Source: Zopfochytrium polystomum
Lineage: Eukaryota > Chytridiomycota > Chytridiomycetes > Chytridiales > Chytridiaceae
Assembly: GCA_025765615.1 (NCBI GenBank)
Contig: JAIVFJ010000011.1
Span: 62,001 to 126,000, forward strand
Direction: 5' to 3'
Length of the DNA: 64,000 bases
Shown here: piece after piece, positions 1-11,081 of the stretch
Layout of the letters: each line of letters opens with the position of its first letter
Position numbering within the stretch: the first letter of the stretch is position 1
Notes under the pieces: model-generated
Seen by the model: the letters and a program-made list of their open reading frames with translations, nothing else
The model's database searches: none
Told to the model about the DNA's origin: nothing
Translations under genes and position numbers: made by a program

Positions 1-928
1 TTGCGCAATCGTTCCGCCAGTTCGAGTTCCAATCCCCATGGTACGCAATGAGAGCCTTTTTTGCCAAACTACTTGCAGAATACGACTGACGAGCAATGCA
101 ACCCACCTTCCCGCGTTACTTCCCTTCGACAGGGAACAATCCGGCCCGGGAGCGCCCGTACCTCGGCTGCCGACCGGCGAGCCGGAAGGATCCGCGGAAG
201 GTTCGTCCGACGGGAGCAAGAAGCAGTGATTGGACGTGGTCTTCAAGCAATGGGGATCGTTCCCACACACCTCGCCCTTTTGTTTCAGTTGTTCCTTTTT
301 CCTCTGTGCGCCATTTTGCCCCTTTCCCTCGCGCCGCAGGGGTTAGCGCGGACTGAGCCAGGAAGTTGGGGGGTGTGTGGGTGTGGGACCAGCCGGACAA
401 CGTGCAGAATACAAAACGAGAAAAAGGCAATTTGCGAAGGGAGCAGGGAGGAGACGAATTGGGGTGAGGCCAATGTCTGCGTGGAAGTGCGTTCGCTTGT
501 GGAGGCGGCCGCCTTGATTTGCCACGCTGAGCGTGTGGGATGATTTTGGACAGCGGCGACAAAACCGTGTGTCGCACCTCGCGATGGCAGTATGAGCTTG
601 CCTTTGTATCCTAGTAACTGCGGCACTGTTGGAGTATTTTCTCTTGCAACAAAGACAAAGAGAGAGAGAGAGAGCGACGGGGGGGCGGATAGGGGCGTGT
701 TGTTGTTGTTTGAGGGAGATGGAGAGAGATGTGGTCCGCGCAGAGTGTGGAAGTTAGTTGCCGCTCCCAGCCAGCAGCAGCCAACGAAATTCCACGAACC
801 ATCGAACGACGACCCAACAAACCCAAACAAACAGCGTTGAGCAAACCAGCCAACCAACCAACCAAACGCACGCACGGCGGAAAGGAAGAAATTCGAAGCG
901 CACCTGACAAGGCCGCTCGACGCACCAG
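1..928. other. Upstream region of BiP, no gene seen
   Basis: No ORF here has a recognisable domain or credible splice structure. It holds a short GA-rich microsatellite near 658-674 and CT/GA-rich stretches. It is read as distal promoter or intergenic DNA of the chaperone gene that starts downstream. Confidence 0.5.
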
Positions 929-1020
929 CCAATCAGCAATCGCCAACCCTCCCTGGCTTCTTCTGTTTCTGTTTCGCACCTGTCTGTCGCTCGCTCGTCT
1001 TGTCGGCGACCGTATAAAAA
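929..1020 (+). promoter_or_regulatory. BiP core promoter: CCAAT box and TATA box
   Basis: A TATA box (TATAAAAA) lies at 1013-1020. About 80 bases upstream is CCAAT at 929-933, followed after exactly nine bases by CCAAC at 943-947. The mammalian ER stress response element is CCAAT-N9-CCACG, so the spacing fits exactly, but only the first three bases of the second half match. The TATA box is well supported; the ER-stress reading is an inference. Confidence 0.5.
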
Positions 1021-1452
1021 GCAGGGCGCCGACACATTCGCCCTCCCATACCCCCAGCCAACTGCCACTGCAGCGCTTCAACCAGCGGTTGCCAGCCACC
1101 CCACCCGATCACTCGCAACTTCGGAACTCGGGTACGTTGCACTGCCTTCTGTCGCTCCGTACAACCCCCTGCCCCAACCACCCCCGTAGACTGTGCGCTG
1201 CGCGAGCTGTAAGGACTACGCGCTCGCGCGCTGGGCTTCGGCATGGTTTGGAACCTGTCCAACGACGGTCACCCCGTTGTCCGACAAACTACCTAAGCTC
1301 TCGTCCCGAAATGAGTTTTGCCCCGGTGTGAGTCCGTTGAGTGCGGACACACAGCTCAACCACTCTGCATCCACTGCCCACGCGCTTGTGTCCCTTGTGT
1401 AACTAATTCCAACCATGTTTGTTCCCGTCCACCCAGATCGCCAACACCGAAA

Positions 1453-3500
1453 ATGAAATTCTTCTCAGCCGTCTCTACGGCACTGCTGGCAGTCGCAGGA
1501 CTGCTCTCTTCCGTTCGCGCCTCTGAGGAGGCCATCAAGGGACCCGTGGTCGGTATCGACTTGGGAACAACCTACAGGTTGGTTTCTCGTTGCGCCTAAT
1601 AACCAAGAACTTGTCTCATTGCGTTCCGCGTCTCTCTTTCGGCTATTTCAAATCCAGTTGTGTGGGTGTCTACAAGAACGGCCGTGTCGAGATTATTGCC
1701 AACGACCAAGGTCACCGTATCACTCCGTCATACGTTGCATTCACCGATGAGGAACGCCTGGTCGGCGACGCCGCGAAGAACCAGGCACCGATGAACCCGG
1801 TCAACACCATTTTCGACGCGAAGCGTCTCATCGGTCGGAGGTTTGACGACCAAGACGTCCAGAACGACCTGAAGCACTTCCCTTTCAAAGTCGTGAACAA
1901 GGATGGCAAGCCCCTGATCCAGGTCAAGGTGAAGGGCGAGGACAAGAAGTTCACTCCTGAGGAGATCTCGGCCATGGTGTTGCAGAAGATGAAGGAAATC
2001 GCCGAGAGCTACCTTGGCGAGAAGGTCACCCACGCTGTCGTCACCGTCCCCGCCTATTTCAACGATGCCCAACGTCAGGCCACCAAGGACGCCGGTGCCA
2101 TTGCCGGTCTCACTGTCGCGCGTATCATCAACGAGCCCACCGCCGCCGCCATCGCCTACGGTCTTGACAAGACTGGAGCTGAGCGCAACATCCTTGTGTA
2201 CGACCTTGGTGGTGGTACTTTCGACGTTTCGGTCCTGACCATCGACGACGGTGTCTTCGAAGTGTTGGCTACGAACGGTGACACCCACTTGGGTGGTGAA
2301 GACTTCGACAACCGCCTCATTGACTACTTTGTGAAATTGCACAAGAAGAAGACCAACAAGGACTGCCGCAAGGACCTGAAGGCCATGGGCAAGCTGAAGC
2401 GCGAGGTTGAGAAGGCGAAGCGTGCACTTTCGTCGCAGATGTCGGTCAAGCTCGAAATCGAGTCGTTCTACGACGGTGACGACATTTCTGAGACTTTGAC
2501 CCGGGCCAAATTCGAGGAGCTCAACATTGACCTGTTCAAGAAGACCCTGAAGCCCGTCGAGAAGGTCCTCAAGGACGCCGGTCTTGGCAAGAACGAGATC
2601 CACGACATTGTCCTGGTCGGCGGATCTACTCGTATCCCTAAGGTGGTCCAGCTTTTGGAAGACTTCTTCAACGGCAAGAAGGCGAGCAAGGGTATCAACC
2701 CCGACGAGGCTGTCGCTTACGGCGCTGCCGTTCAGGGCGGTGTCCTCACTGGCGAAGACAAGGAGAACCTTTCCAACGTGCTGCTGCTCGACGTCAACCC
2801 GCTTACCCTCGGCATTGAAACCACCGGCGGTGTCATGACCAAGCTGATCCCCCGCAACACTCAGATCCCAACGAAGAAGTCTCAGATTTTCTCGACCGCC
2901 GCCGACAACCAACCGGTCGTCCTTATCCAGGTCTTCGAAGGCGAGCGCCCTCTCACCAAGGACAACAACCTGCTCGGCAAGTTCGAGCTTACTGGCATTC
3001 CCCCGGCGCCCCGCGGTGTTCCCCAAATCGAGGTCACCTTTGAAATTGATGTGAACGGTATCCTCCGCGTTTCCGCCCAGGACAAGGGCACCGGCAAGTC
3101 TGAGTCGATCACCATCACCAACGACAAGGGCCGCCTGTCTCAGGAGGAGATTGACCGCATGATTCTCGAAGCCGAGCAGTTCGCCGAGGAGGACAAGATC
3201 CTGAAGGAGAAGATTGAGGCCAAGAACCTCTTGGAGAACTACATCTACACTATCAAGCAGCAGGTGACTGACGAGGACAAGCTGGGCGGCAAGATTGATG
3301 CCGAGGACAAGACCAAGATTCTCGACGCCATCAAGGAGAAGAGCGACTGGCTGGACGAGAACAGTGCAACCGCCACCAAGGAGGACCTGGACGAGCAGCG
3401 CTCCGAGCTCGAGGCGATTGTCAACCCGATCACCTCCAAGCTGTACGGCTCTGGTGCGGGAGACGACGACGATGACTCGACCGACCACGACGAGCTGTGA
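1453..3500 (+). CDS. KAR2: BiP/Kar2, ER-lumen Hsp70 chaperone
   Basis: ATP-driven Hsp70 that folds and retains proteins in the ER lumen and helps translocation. Exons 1453..1577 and 1658..3500 give 655 residues, the usual BiP length. A hydrophobic signal peptide (core [11 protein letters not shown]) is followed by the ATPase domain with [11 protein letters not shown] near residue 32, [14 protein letters not shown] and [10 protein letters not shown], then the substrate-binding domain. The protein ends in an acidic stretch and HDEL, the fungal ER retrieval signal. The 80-base intron splits the TTYS codon for Ser (AG|T). The start at 1453 is chosen because the signal peptide follows at once. An alternative start at 1311 becomes in-frame if a putative intron 1328..1436 is removed (donor GTGAGT, branch-like TAACTAAT, acceptor CCCAG), adding 11 residues. 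A 17-codon upstream ORF lies at 1243..1296. Identity is near certain; only the extreme N-terminus is open. Confidence 0.97.
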
Positions 3501-4522
3501 TCGGAGCCATTACTTTCGTCTATTGGGTTTTTCTTTTTACTTTTCTTTCTGCCTCCCTCAGGTCTCACCCTTGGGAGTCTCACTTTTGTCTCCTATATTT
3601 CGACGATTCCCCCCCAATACTCTCTCTGCCCACGCCCTTCCCCCCCACCTTCTAACCCCGCACAATGGCGTCGTGTCTCGACGCCACTCCGTTTTTTAAT
3701 CTGGGGTCATCGGCTGTGCGGTCTCGTTGCCCTCGCCGTCTTCTTGTTCCTTACTGTTATTTTTTCCGTCTCCCGCTTCTTGCCTTCGTTTTTTTTTCTC
3801 GTTTGCTCTCCCTCTCTTTCTGCCCTCTGATGACGTTGGGTCAAGCCTTCCACTGTGCGCGCTTTTATGCGGAATGGAAAATAAAAAATGACTGCGAGGC
3901 TGTGCTACACCTGAATATGTTCCCCAGTTTTGTGGAAGCCATGGGTTGAATGTATCGAACTTCAAAATCGATTTCCTTACCTTCTAGTACAGCAACTGCG
4001 CACACACAGAAAGCTGGAAGGGAAGAGTTGGCAGTGGAGAAGTTGAGAGGCGAGACTTCAGTTGTAGCCTGGTCGCTTCGGGAAAATCGATTTTGAAAAA
4101 ATTTCGTTTGAACAGCCTGTCGCTGTCGCTCATCATCGCGAAAAACGTTTGATTGCGTGTTTTCCTTGTTCTTCCTTTTTCTTTTTTCTTTTTCTGTTTC
4201 TTTTTTTCCTTTCTTTTCTTTTTTTTTTTCTTTTCTTTTCTTTCTTTCTTTCTTTATTTCTTTCTTTCTTTCTTTCGTTTTTTTTGCAACTGCTAAACAC
4301 TCGCGTTTGATTCATAGCCCACAAAGAAAGAAAGCCTCCCGCGATTTTGATTCATTTCATTCAATTCATTATCCATTATTCACTCTCCCCCAAAGACTGT
4401 TTGTGTTCTCGGCCTTGTTGTAGCCGTCGATCGCCCCCCCAATCCCTGGGCCAACCCTCAACCCTCAACTTTAACTTCTCGCATTCCCTCCGACGACGAC
4501 GACGACGACGACGACGACGATC
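3501..4522. other. Intergenic region with T-rich microsatellite
   Basis: This is the 3' end of BiP and the promoter side of the reductase gene. No coding signal was recognised. A long TTTC/T-rich microsatellite spans about 4159-4285. A run of (GAC)n lies at about 4491-4520, directly before the next start codon. ATAAAA-type sequence near 3881 may serve as polyadenylation signal. Confidence 0.5.
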
Positions 4523-4923
4523 ATGACCGCAGCCGCCGCCGCCGCCGCTGACAACGAAAACAACGGCGGCGCCGTGCTGCAACAGCAGCAGCAGCAGCAG
4601 CAGCAGCACCTGGCGCCCTCGCTGCTGGTCTGGTACGCCTCGCAGACGGGCAACGCCGAGTGGATCGCAAAGCACATCCACGAGGACGCCGCGCAGCGCG
4701 GCATGCAGTCGCGCTGCCTGTGCCTCGACGACCACCCGCAGGTTGCCGACTGGGCCTCGCTCGGTCCCGCCGTCTTTGTGTTTGTCGTCTCCACCACCGG
4801 CGACGGCGACCCGCCCGACAACGCCACAAAGTTTTGGCGATGGCTGCGCAGGGCCAAGAAGAACGAGCTCGAGGCTGCTTTCAAGGGACGGCGGTACGCC
4901 GTGCTGGGTATGTCTGTGTGTGT

Positions 4924-4957
<34 letters not shown>

Positions 4958-7906
4958 CCGTTACAGAGAGTTAGAGTTAGAGTGAGCGGGACGAAGAGAG
5001 TCTGTGTTTGTGCCGTGTGTGTGTCTGATCGTGCGACTGATCGCGTCGTGTGTGCACATAGCGCGCTTTCGCGCGCGAGCGCGCCGCAACTGCGCCGATC
5101 GCACTCGAGCGAGTGTGTGAGAGCGAGTGAAGCGAGTTTATACGTTTCCTTGTGTGTGGAGCTCAGATCGCTCAGAACTCAAACTCATCCAACGATCATT
5201 CAACCCCAAACAGGTCTCGGCGACACCAACTACACAAACTTTTGCCAGACCGCAAAGCGCCTCGACCGCAAGCTCGTCGAGCTTGGAGGTACAGCGATCC
5301 TGCCCAAGGGGCTGGCCGATGACGGCACAGGGTGAGAGGGAGGAGTCCCCCGTTGCAGAGTTTTTCCGCTTGACGACAAACACATTTGCTGACACACCGA
5401 ATCAATCAGTCTCGAACAGGTCGTCGACCCTTGGATCGCAAAACTGTGGGAGACCCTCCCGTCTCACGTCGTCGTCGACGTTGCCGTTGCCGCGCAGTAC
5501 GCTGCGCGCGCCATCGCCGCCGCGAAAGCTTCCATCTTTGCAAACAAGCCAAAGGATCAGAACGCCGACGACAAGCAGAAAAAGGACGGCGGGGCCGCCC
5601 CCGCTGCGAAACCATCAGCTGCCGCGGCTACTTCAAGTGCCGTCGCCGCCACCATTCCTGCTGCTGCTGCTGTTGCTGCTGCCACCGCCACGACGGCGGC
5701 CGTTGCTAACCCAACACAATCGACGCTGTCCAACGGCAGCAGCGACGCGATCGTTGCGCCGGCCAACGACGCTATGGCGGTTGACGATCCGGTAAGAGCG
5801 GCTGCCTCTCCCTCGTCAGCCAACGCAGTACCAGCCGTCACGGCCGGCACAGCAACGTCAAATCTCGAAAACGCTCTTGCGGCCCTCTCCATCCCACCAC
5901 ACCACGCGCCGTTTGTTCTACCCATCGCCGCGCCCACAGCAGCCGCCGCCGCCGTGGACCCCACCTTCAACATTGCCTACTTCACCGCAACGCCGACCGG
6001 AGAACGGCGTTCCTTCGAGGAGTCGCGGCCGTTCCCCTCGCACCTGTTCCCGAACCCGGCGGCCGGCGACAGCGACAGTAGTCCGCTCCGCTTCACCTCC
6101 GACCGCCCGTTCCCGGCGAAAATGACAGGCGCGCGGCTGCTGACGGGTCCGCGCGCGCTGAAGCGCGTTCTCGAAGTCACACTGGACGTGTCCGAGCTGG
6201 AGTGGACGGCGCGCGCCGGCGACGTTATTGGAATACACGCGCCGAACCCGGACGAGGTGGTCCTGCCGCTGCTGAAGCGCCTGGGCCTTGACGGGGAGGC
6301 GGTGGTCACCGTCACGAGCAACTCGAGCGGCGACACGGCGTCGTCCGGTTTGCCGTTCACGACCGCGGCGCCCTACACCGCGTACGAGGCGCTGCGGTAC
6401 TTTTTGGACCTGCGGCCGCCGCCGCGGAAGCAGCTCTTCCAGCTGCTGCACGCCCGCTGCCCGCCCGAGTCGGCCGACTACGGCGCGCTCGGCGCGATCG
6501 TCGCCAAGGCGCCGGCGAGCCTGCGGCCATTCCGCGAGGCGCGGCCGTCGCTGGCGGACCTGCTCGCAACGTTTCCCACCGTCTCTGGGCTCTCGTTGCC
6601 GGACCTGTTGCAGGCGCTGCCGCGGCTGCAGCCCCGGCTCTTTTCAATTGCCAACCTGTACCTCCAGCCCTCCGGCGAAGGCGACGGCCACGACGGCGAG
6701 GGCGCAGACGTGGATGACGGCGCCGCCGCTCCGCCGACGCCTCCCTCGCCAGCGGCGCTGCGCGAGATGCTAGAGCGGCCCTCGCGCGCCGTGTCGATCG
6801 GCTTCAACGTCGTCGAGTACGCGTCACCGCACGGCGCACCGGTCGTCGGCCACGCAACCGCCTACCTGGAACAACTCGCGGCCTCGGTCGCGCCCACACT
6901 GTCGCCTTCCTCCTCCTCCTCCTCCTCCTCTTCCTCCTCATCCCCCTCCGCCTCCCCGGTCGTCGCGCTGTACCCAAAACCGACATCGCCGTTCCGGCCG
7001 CCGGACGTCCTGGACGCGTCTGCCGCGGGCAAGCCGCTGATCATGGTCGCGGCGGGAACGGGGATCACGCCGTTCGTGTCGTTCCTGTGCGAGCGCGCCG
7101 CGGCGATGGGGGTTACGGGCAAGCGCGGCACCGCCGCCGCCGCCGGCAGCAGCAGCGCCGGCGGGGGCAAGCGGCGCAAGCTTTCTGGCGACGTGGAGAT
7201 GGCTGAAGCGGCTGCGGCTGCGGCTGCGGCTGCGGTGACCACCGCCACCGCCGGTGCTGACAACGCCGCGGAAGGCTCGCAGTCCGCCGCCCCCGCCGCC
7301 CTCGTTGGCGGCAAGCTCGGTCCCGCGTGGCTGTTCCACGGCCGGCGGTTCCGCGGGGCCGGCGGCGACGGCGGCGACCGGGTGTACGGGCGCGAGCTGG
7401 ACGCGTGGGTGCGCGCGGGGGTCCTGACGCGGCACGTTGCTGCGGTCTCGCGGGACGGCGGCGGCGGCGGCGGCGGGGACGGCGGCGCGGGCGTCGACGC
7501 GGAGATGGTCGACGCCGCGGAGGGGGCGACGGAGGAGGAGGTTGTGGCGGGGTACGTGCAGGCGGCGGTGACGCGCTTTGGCGCGGACGTGTGGCGGATG
7601 GTGGAGGCCGAGGGCGGGGCGGTGTACGTTTGCGGGTAAGCTTGCTTTCTGCCTTGTTTTTGCACCCACCTCCCCCGCCCCCACTTTCTTTTTCCTTCTA
7701 TTTCAAGCTTTTGTTGTTTGTTCTAACGTACCCTCTTCCTTCATCCAACCATCTATTCCAGCTCGGTGGCCATGGCGCGCGACGTGCACGCGGCGCTTTT
7801 GCAGATCGCTATGACGGTCGGGGGTCTGGCGGACGCAGCGGCGGCCAAGGCGTACTGGGCGCGGCTGGCGGAGGAGCAGCGGTACCTGAAGGACATTTGG
7901 GGTTGA
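4523..7906 (+). CDS. MTRR: Methionine synthase reductase (diflavin)
   Basis: Cytosolic FMN/FAD/NADPH reductase that reactivates cobalamin-dependent methionine synthase. Exons 4523..4907, 5214..5331, 5410..7635 and 7762..7906 give 957 residues, against about 700 in animals; the excess is low complexity. Residues 1-30 hold Ala and Gln tracts. The flavodoxin domain starts at LLVWYASQTGNAEW, continues with VVSTTGDGDPPDNATKFW, and after intron 1 has LGLGDTNYTNFC. That last motif and LEQVVDPWIAKLW resemble MTRR more than cytochrome P450 reductase or TAH18. An Ala-rich linker follows, then the FAD motif PRLFSIANLY, the NADPH motif MVAAGTGITPFVSF, WLFHGRRF and the C-terminal VYVCGS with an aromatic residue near the end (DIWG). 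Ser, Ala and Gly tracts interrupt the reductase half. All four exons are frame-consistent. Novel reductase 1 is the main alternative, but the flavodoxin motifs favour MTRR. Confidence 0.85.
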
Positions 7907-8392
7907 GAGCGTGTCGGGTCGAGTGTCTTTTTTTTCTTCTAGGGCTTCCGCTCGACACTTGATCACGTTTTTTTTTCCCTCTGTCTCTGTCCGAGGCGCC
8001 GCCCGTTTCCAGCGCACTCACGCTTCACGACAGACACACTTTTCTCTTATTGTTCTTCTCCGTTCCTCCTCCCTTGCTCCCTCTCCCTCTCTCTCTCTTT
8101 TTTACACAGCAGTGGAGCGAACACTCGCGCGACTCCAAATCCATTTTGCTATTTTTTTTCTTTTTTTTTTTCGTTGGTTGTTTTTTTTTTTCCGTTCTCC
8201 TATTCGTTTACCTTTTTTGAGAAAAATAAGAAAAAAGGTCCAAAATGGAAGAAGTAAAAAAAAACGACGATCGAAGAAGCATCGCATGGCTGGCGGCACA
8301 AGCAAATGGGTTTACAGCATAGCTTCTCCACTGTCAACGGAGCCACTTCCAAAACCTGCGCATTTCACAAAATGTATCAGTTGATACTCTGA
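7907..8392. other. Intergenic, T-rich 3' flank
   Basis: Sequence downstream of the reductase stop. It contains several long T runs (around 8152-8193) and CT-rich stretches, with no recognisable coding or RNA gene. Confidence 0.5.
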
Positions 8393-8645
8393 GTATTAAG
8401 TGGAACAGAAACCCAGTGTCAACAGTTTTCCTCCTCCTCTGCTCAAGCAGATAGTATAGGAGAGGTTTTTACCCTGTGCCAGTCACACTTGCCGAGCAAC
8501 TATTATAGCATGCATAGCATCATTATGTATCAATTCATAACAGAGTTTTCTCTGTCTCTCCAAGTTGGGGAGAAGGACCCCCCACAAACACACATCTCCA
8601 CTTCATTCACTCCTTCCACTCACTCACTCAGAGTAGACTTTTTAC
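8393..8645 (+). repeat. Dispersed repeat, copy 1
   Basis: A 253-base segment that starts GTATTAAGTGGAAC and ends GTAGACTTTTTAC. It recurs in the same orientation at 57402..57657 with a small number of substitutions and short indels. Both copies sit in gene-free DNA. There is no visible ORF and no clear terminal inverted repeat, so the element class (SINE, solo LTR fragment or other) is open. Confidence 0.85.
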
Positions 8646-9114
8646 ATGGAGCTTGCAAAATACAATTGCAGAGGGTTGTTCAAGTCTAGAATGACCTAAA
8701 TTTCAATCACTTCAAAAACTAGCTGATTGGCTGAAACTTCTTAAAGTACTAACACAAAGGTTTCAGATCAAGGCCACGAACCTTTTTGACGCAGGAAACC
8801 TGCTTTATATCTGCTTTGCCTGGTCCTGGACCTATTCTGGCCATATTGTTTCGCAACTGGCGACAAAGAGAAAACTGTCCGGGAAACCCTTTGACATGGT
8901 ATCCTGTCTGACAGAGCCCATTGGGGATGACTGCAGTGGACAGGGTCGAACACAGACAATAAAGGACAAAATCCAATAAGGTAGACACGCATAGATAAAC
9001 AAAGTGGACAAAGAAAATGGGCCATGGTCCACCGTCACTTTCTCCGATAAATGCATATTATCATAATTGACTACTATTGGGTGGAAGTCTGCGCTATGTG
9101 AGGAACAGACATAA

Positions 9115-9172
9115 TAGTGCACCGGTTAGTGCACGCCGTGTAGCTAAGCGGGGCAGGGTTTGAATCCCCGCC
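9115..9172 (+). repeat. tRNA-like Pol III element (possible SINE head)
   Basis: A D-arm-like hairpin GTGC-ACCGGTTAGT-GCAC is followed about 42 bases later by GGTTTGAATCC (9157-9167), one base from the B-box consensus GGTTCGANNCC. A matching acceptor stem and anticodon arm do not form, so it is not a working tRNA. It is read as a tRNA-derived element or pseudo-tRNA. Confidence 0.35.
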
Positions 9173-9539
9173 AGTGTTATGCTTTTGCCCAGCGTTGAGC
9201 TGGAGTGAGTGCCTTTAGTAAGTACACCTTAGCGTCCCTATTTAACGGCAAGTTGCGCATATATTCTAGTTTGTAGTAGGACTCTTTCTGTGACGCCTGG
9301 GCTGCACAGCGCCGTCTGGATCCAGCAACAAACTTTTTTTAGGGAAAAGAGATATCCCGTCATTAGTGAAGATGAAGACAACACGAGGGCCGATCGCACT
9401 TTTAGCGTTCACTTCTACACCACTGCGACAATATCTGTTTCCCCCCTTTTGAAAATAGAGAGGTTTCAAAAATTTCTGTCTTTTTAGGGTCTCGAATCCA
9501 GATGTCCTTCGTCACTAAATTTGGTTAAAAGACAAAATA

Positions 9540-9690
9540 AGTGTTTATGATGGAAAAATTTTAAGGGACAACTGAATCAGCAAAGGGACACATGATGAAA
9601 ACTGTGCTTCACAGTATCTTTATAGAATAAGCGCTTGGAAACCCAAAGTACGATCAAACACAACATACAGAACGAGAACCAGGATGGATC
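9540..9690 (+). repeat. Diverged AT-rich repeat, copy A
   Basis: This block shares ATTTTAAGGGACA, CAGTATCTTT and GCTTGGAA landmarks in the same order with about 10395..10520. It is an old duplicated intergenic unit with no coding signal. Confidence 0.5.
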
Positions 9691-10208
9691 TGATTTAATT
9701 TTATTGCCGGCGCCAGAATGAATTGGATTTTTGCTGAAAGAAGAATGAAGACTGGGGATCCCTGGGGGTGTACTACAAAAGAAAGCAGCTTTGTAAGCAG
9801 CATTTACGGTAGAGAGATCAACTTTTCATGCAGACAGAGGGATGATTTGGCTTTGCTCTGGTTTTGTGGACTTTTTTTGATGCTTTGTCCTCTTTCTTGT
9901 GTGATCCATATTGTTTGGCGCTAGCAAAAAAAATCTTAGCCAAACCCCCTTGACAGGGTTATGGTCTGTCTGGGTCCTCTGCCACCAACAGCATTAAATT
10001 ATTTTTTTTGGATATTTTGGTGAGAAAAGTTGGCAAACAAGTTTGGTGGCAGAGGGTTCTTGCAGAAAAAGGTTTTTGTTGGCCAGTGACCCCTGCAAAA
10101 ATGCCAAAGGCGACATTTCCTTATTTATCAGACAGATGACTTCAAAGCGCAAAGTTTAGGTCGAATTTTTTCAAGCTTGAACACAAATCACTGCATAAAC
10201 AATACTTG

Positions 10209-10391
10209 TTAAGAAGGGGTTGAATCGAAGTCAAATGGCTGCTTCAGCGATTTGAGTCTGATTCGACCCATCAAATCAAACCAAATTCTGCGATTCGATC
10301 CTGGGCACGCACTAGATGCGAGGATCTAGGATGAAAAAAAAACAGCAGCAGTTTTCTCACAGAATTTTCGATTCTTGACCAGGTTTGACCA
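10209..10391 (+). repeat. Diverged tandem repeat, unit 1
   Basis: The segment begins TTAAGAAGGGGTTG and ends GGTTTGACCA. The same ordered landmarks return 318 bases later at 10527..10720, so the two are tandem copies that have diverged. Together with 9540..9690 and 10395..10520 they make a degraded repeat field. Confidence 0.7.
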
Positions 10392-10394
10392 CGG

Positions 10395-10520
10395 AAGGAA
10401 AATTTTAAGGGACAGCTGGGCAAATACGATGTATTTTGTGCTGTACAGTATCTTTCTAATATAAGTGCTTGGAACAAAAAGTATGACCAAACAACAATAT
10501 AAGCTCAGAATAGGAAAACA
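10395..10520 (+). repeat. Diverged AT-rich repeat, copy B
   Basis: Second copy of the unit at 9540..9690, lying between the two 318-base-offset tandem units. It ends in AT-rich sequence and has no coding signal. Confidence 0.5.
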
Positions 10521-10526
10521 CAAATT

Positions 10527-10720
10527 TTAAGAAGGGGTTGCATTGAAATCAAATGGCTGCAGCGATATGGGTTTGATTGGTCCTGTCAAATCAAACCCAA
10601 ATTCTGCGATTCAATCCTGGGCCGCACTGACTGAGAGGATCTAGGATAAATAAATGTGACGAAAAAAAAAAAAGCAGCACTCTCCTTACAGAATTTTCGA
10701 TACTTGACGAGGTTTGACCA
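10527..10720 (+). repeat. Diverged tandem repeat, unit 2
   Basis: Second copy of the unit at 10209..10391. It is slightly longer because of an A-run expansion near 10660-10672. Confidence 0.7.
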
Positions 10721-11081
10721 AATTCATCAATTGGAAATGCTTCGCAACAGTGAGGGGTATTAAATGCATTTCCTCAAAATCAGATCAGCGGTGTATAAGG
10801 TTCTTAAGAAAACTCGTGGAGCCAGAGGGGGAGCAGCGACAAGCGACAGCGTGCACACAACTCTTGCAGTCTCAATAGAAGGTCACAGTTTGCCAAAGGC
10901 TCAAAAGCTGAAAGGAATCAAAACGAAAAGAAAAAAAAACCAGAACAGAATACATAGAATGCTGAATCATGCTGGTTGGTAGGGAACAAAATCTTCTTAG
11001 ATGTAAGCGAAAGCAAACCCGCTTGAGTCCTGCAGGGAGCCCACCACCCTCCAAGCTCTGCACCCGCAAACAGTGGAAGGT

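Larger units (their letters stand above)
8646..11081. other. AT-richer intergenic region with decayed repeats
   Basis: Base composition changes here to AT-rich. Apart from the repeats listed separately, I recognise no coding domain. The short minus-strand ORFs near 8750-9120 have no family features. The region looks like old repeat debris between the reductase and the ankyrin-repeat gene. Confidence 0.5.

Noticed and set aside
1728..3488. 586-codon minus-strand frame opposite BiP
   Set aside because: Antisense open frame caused by codon bias in the strongly expressed chaperone; no family features.
9121..9180. Functional tRNA gene
   Set aside because: Only D-arm and B-box resemblance; acceptor and anticodon stems do not pair.
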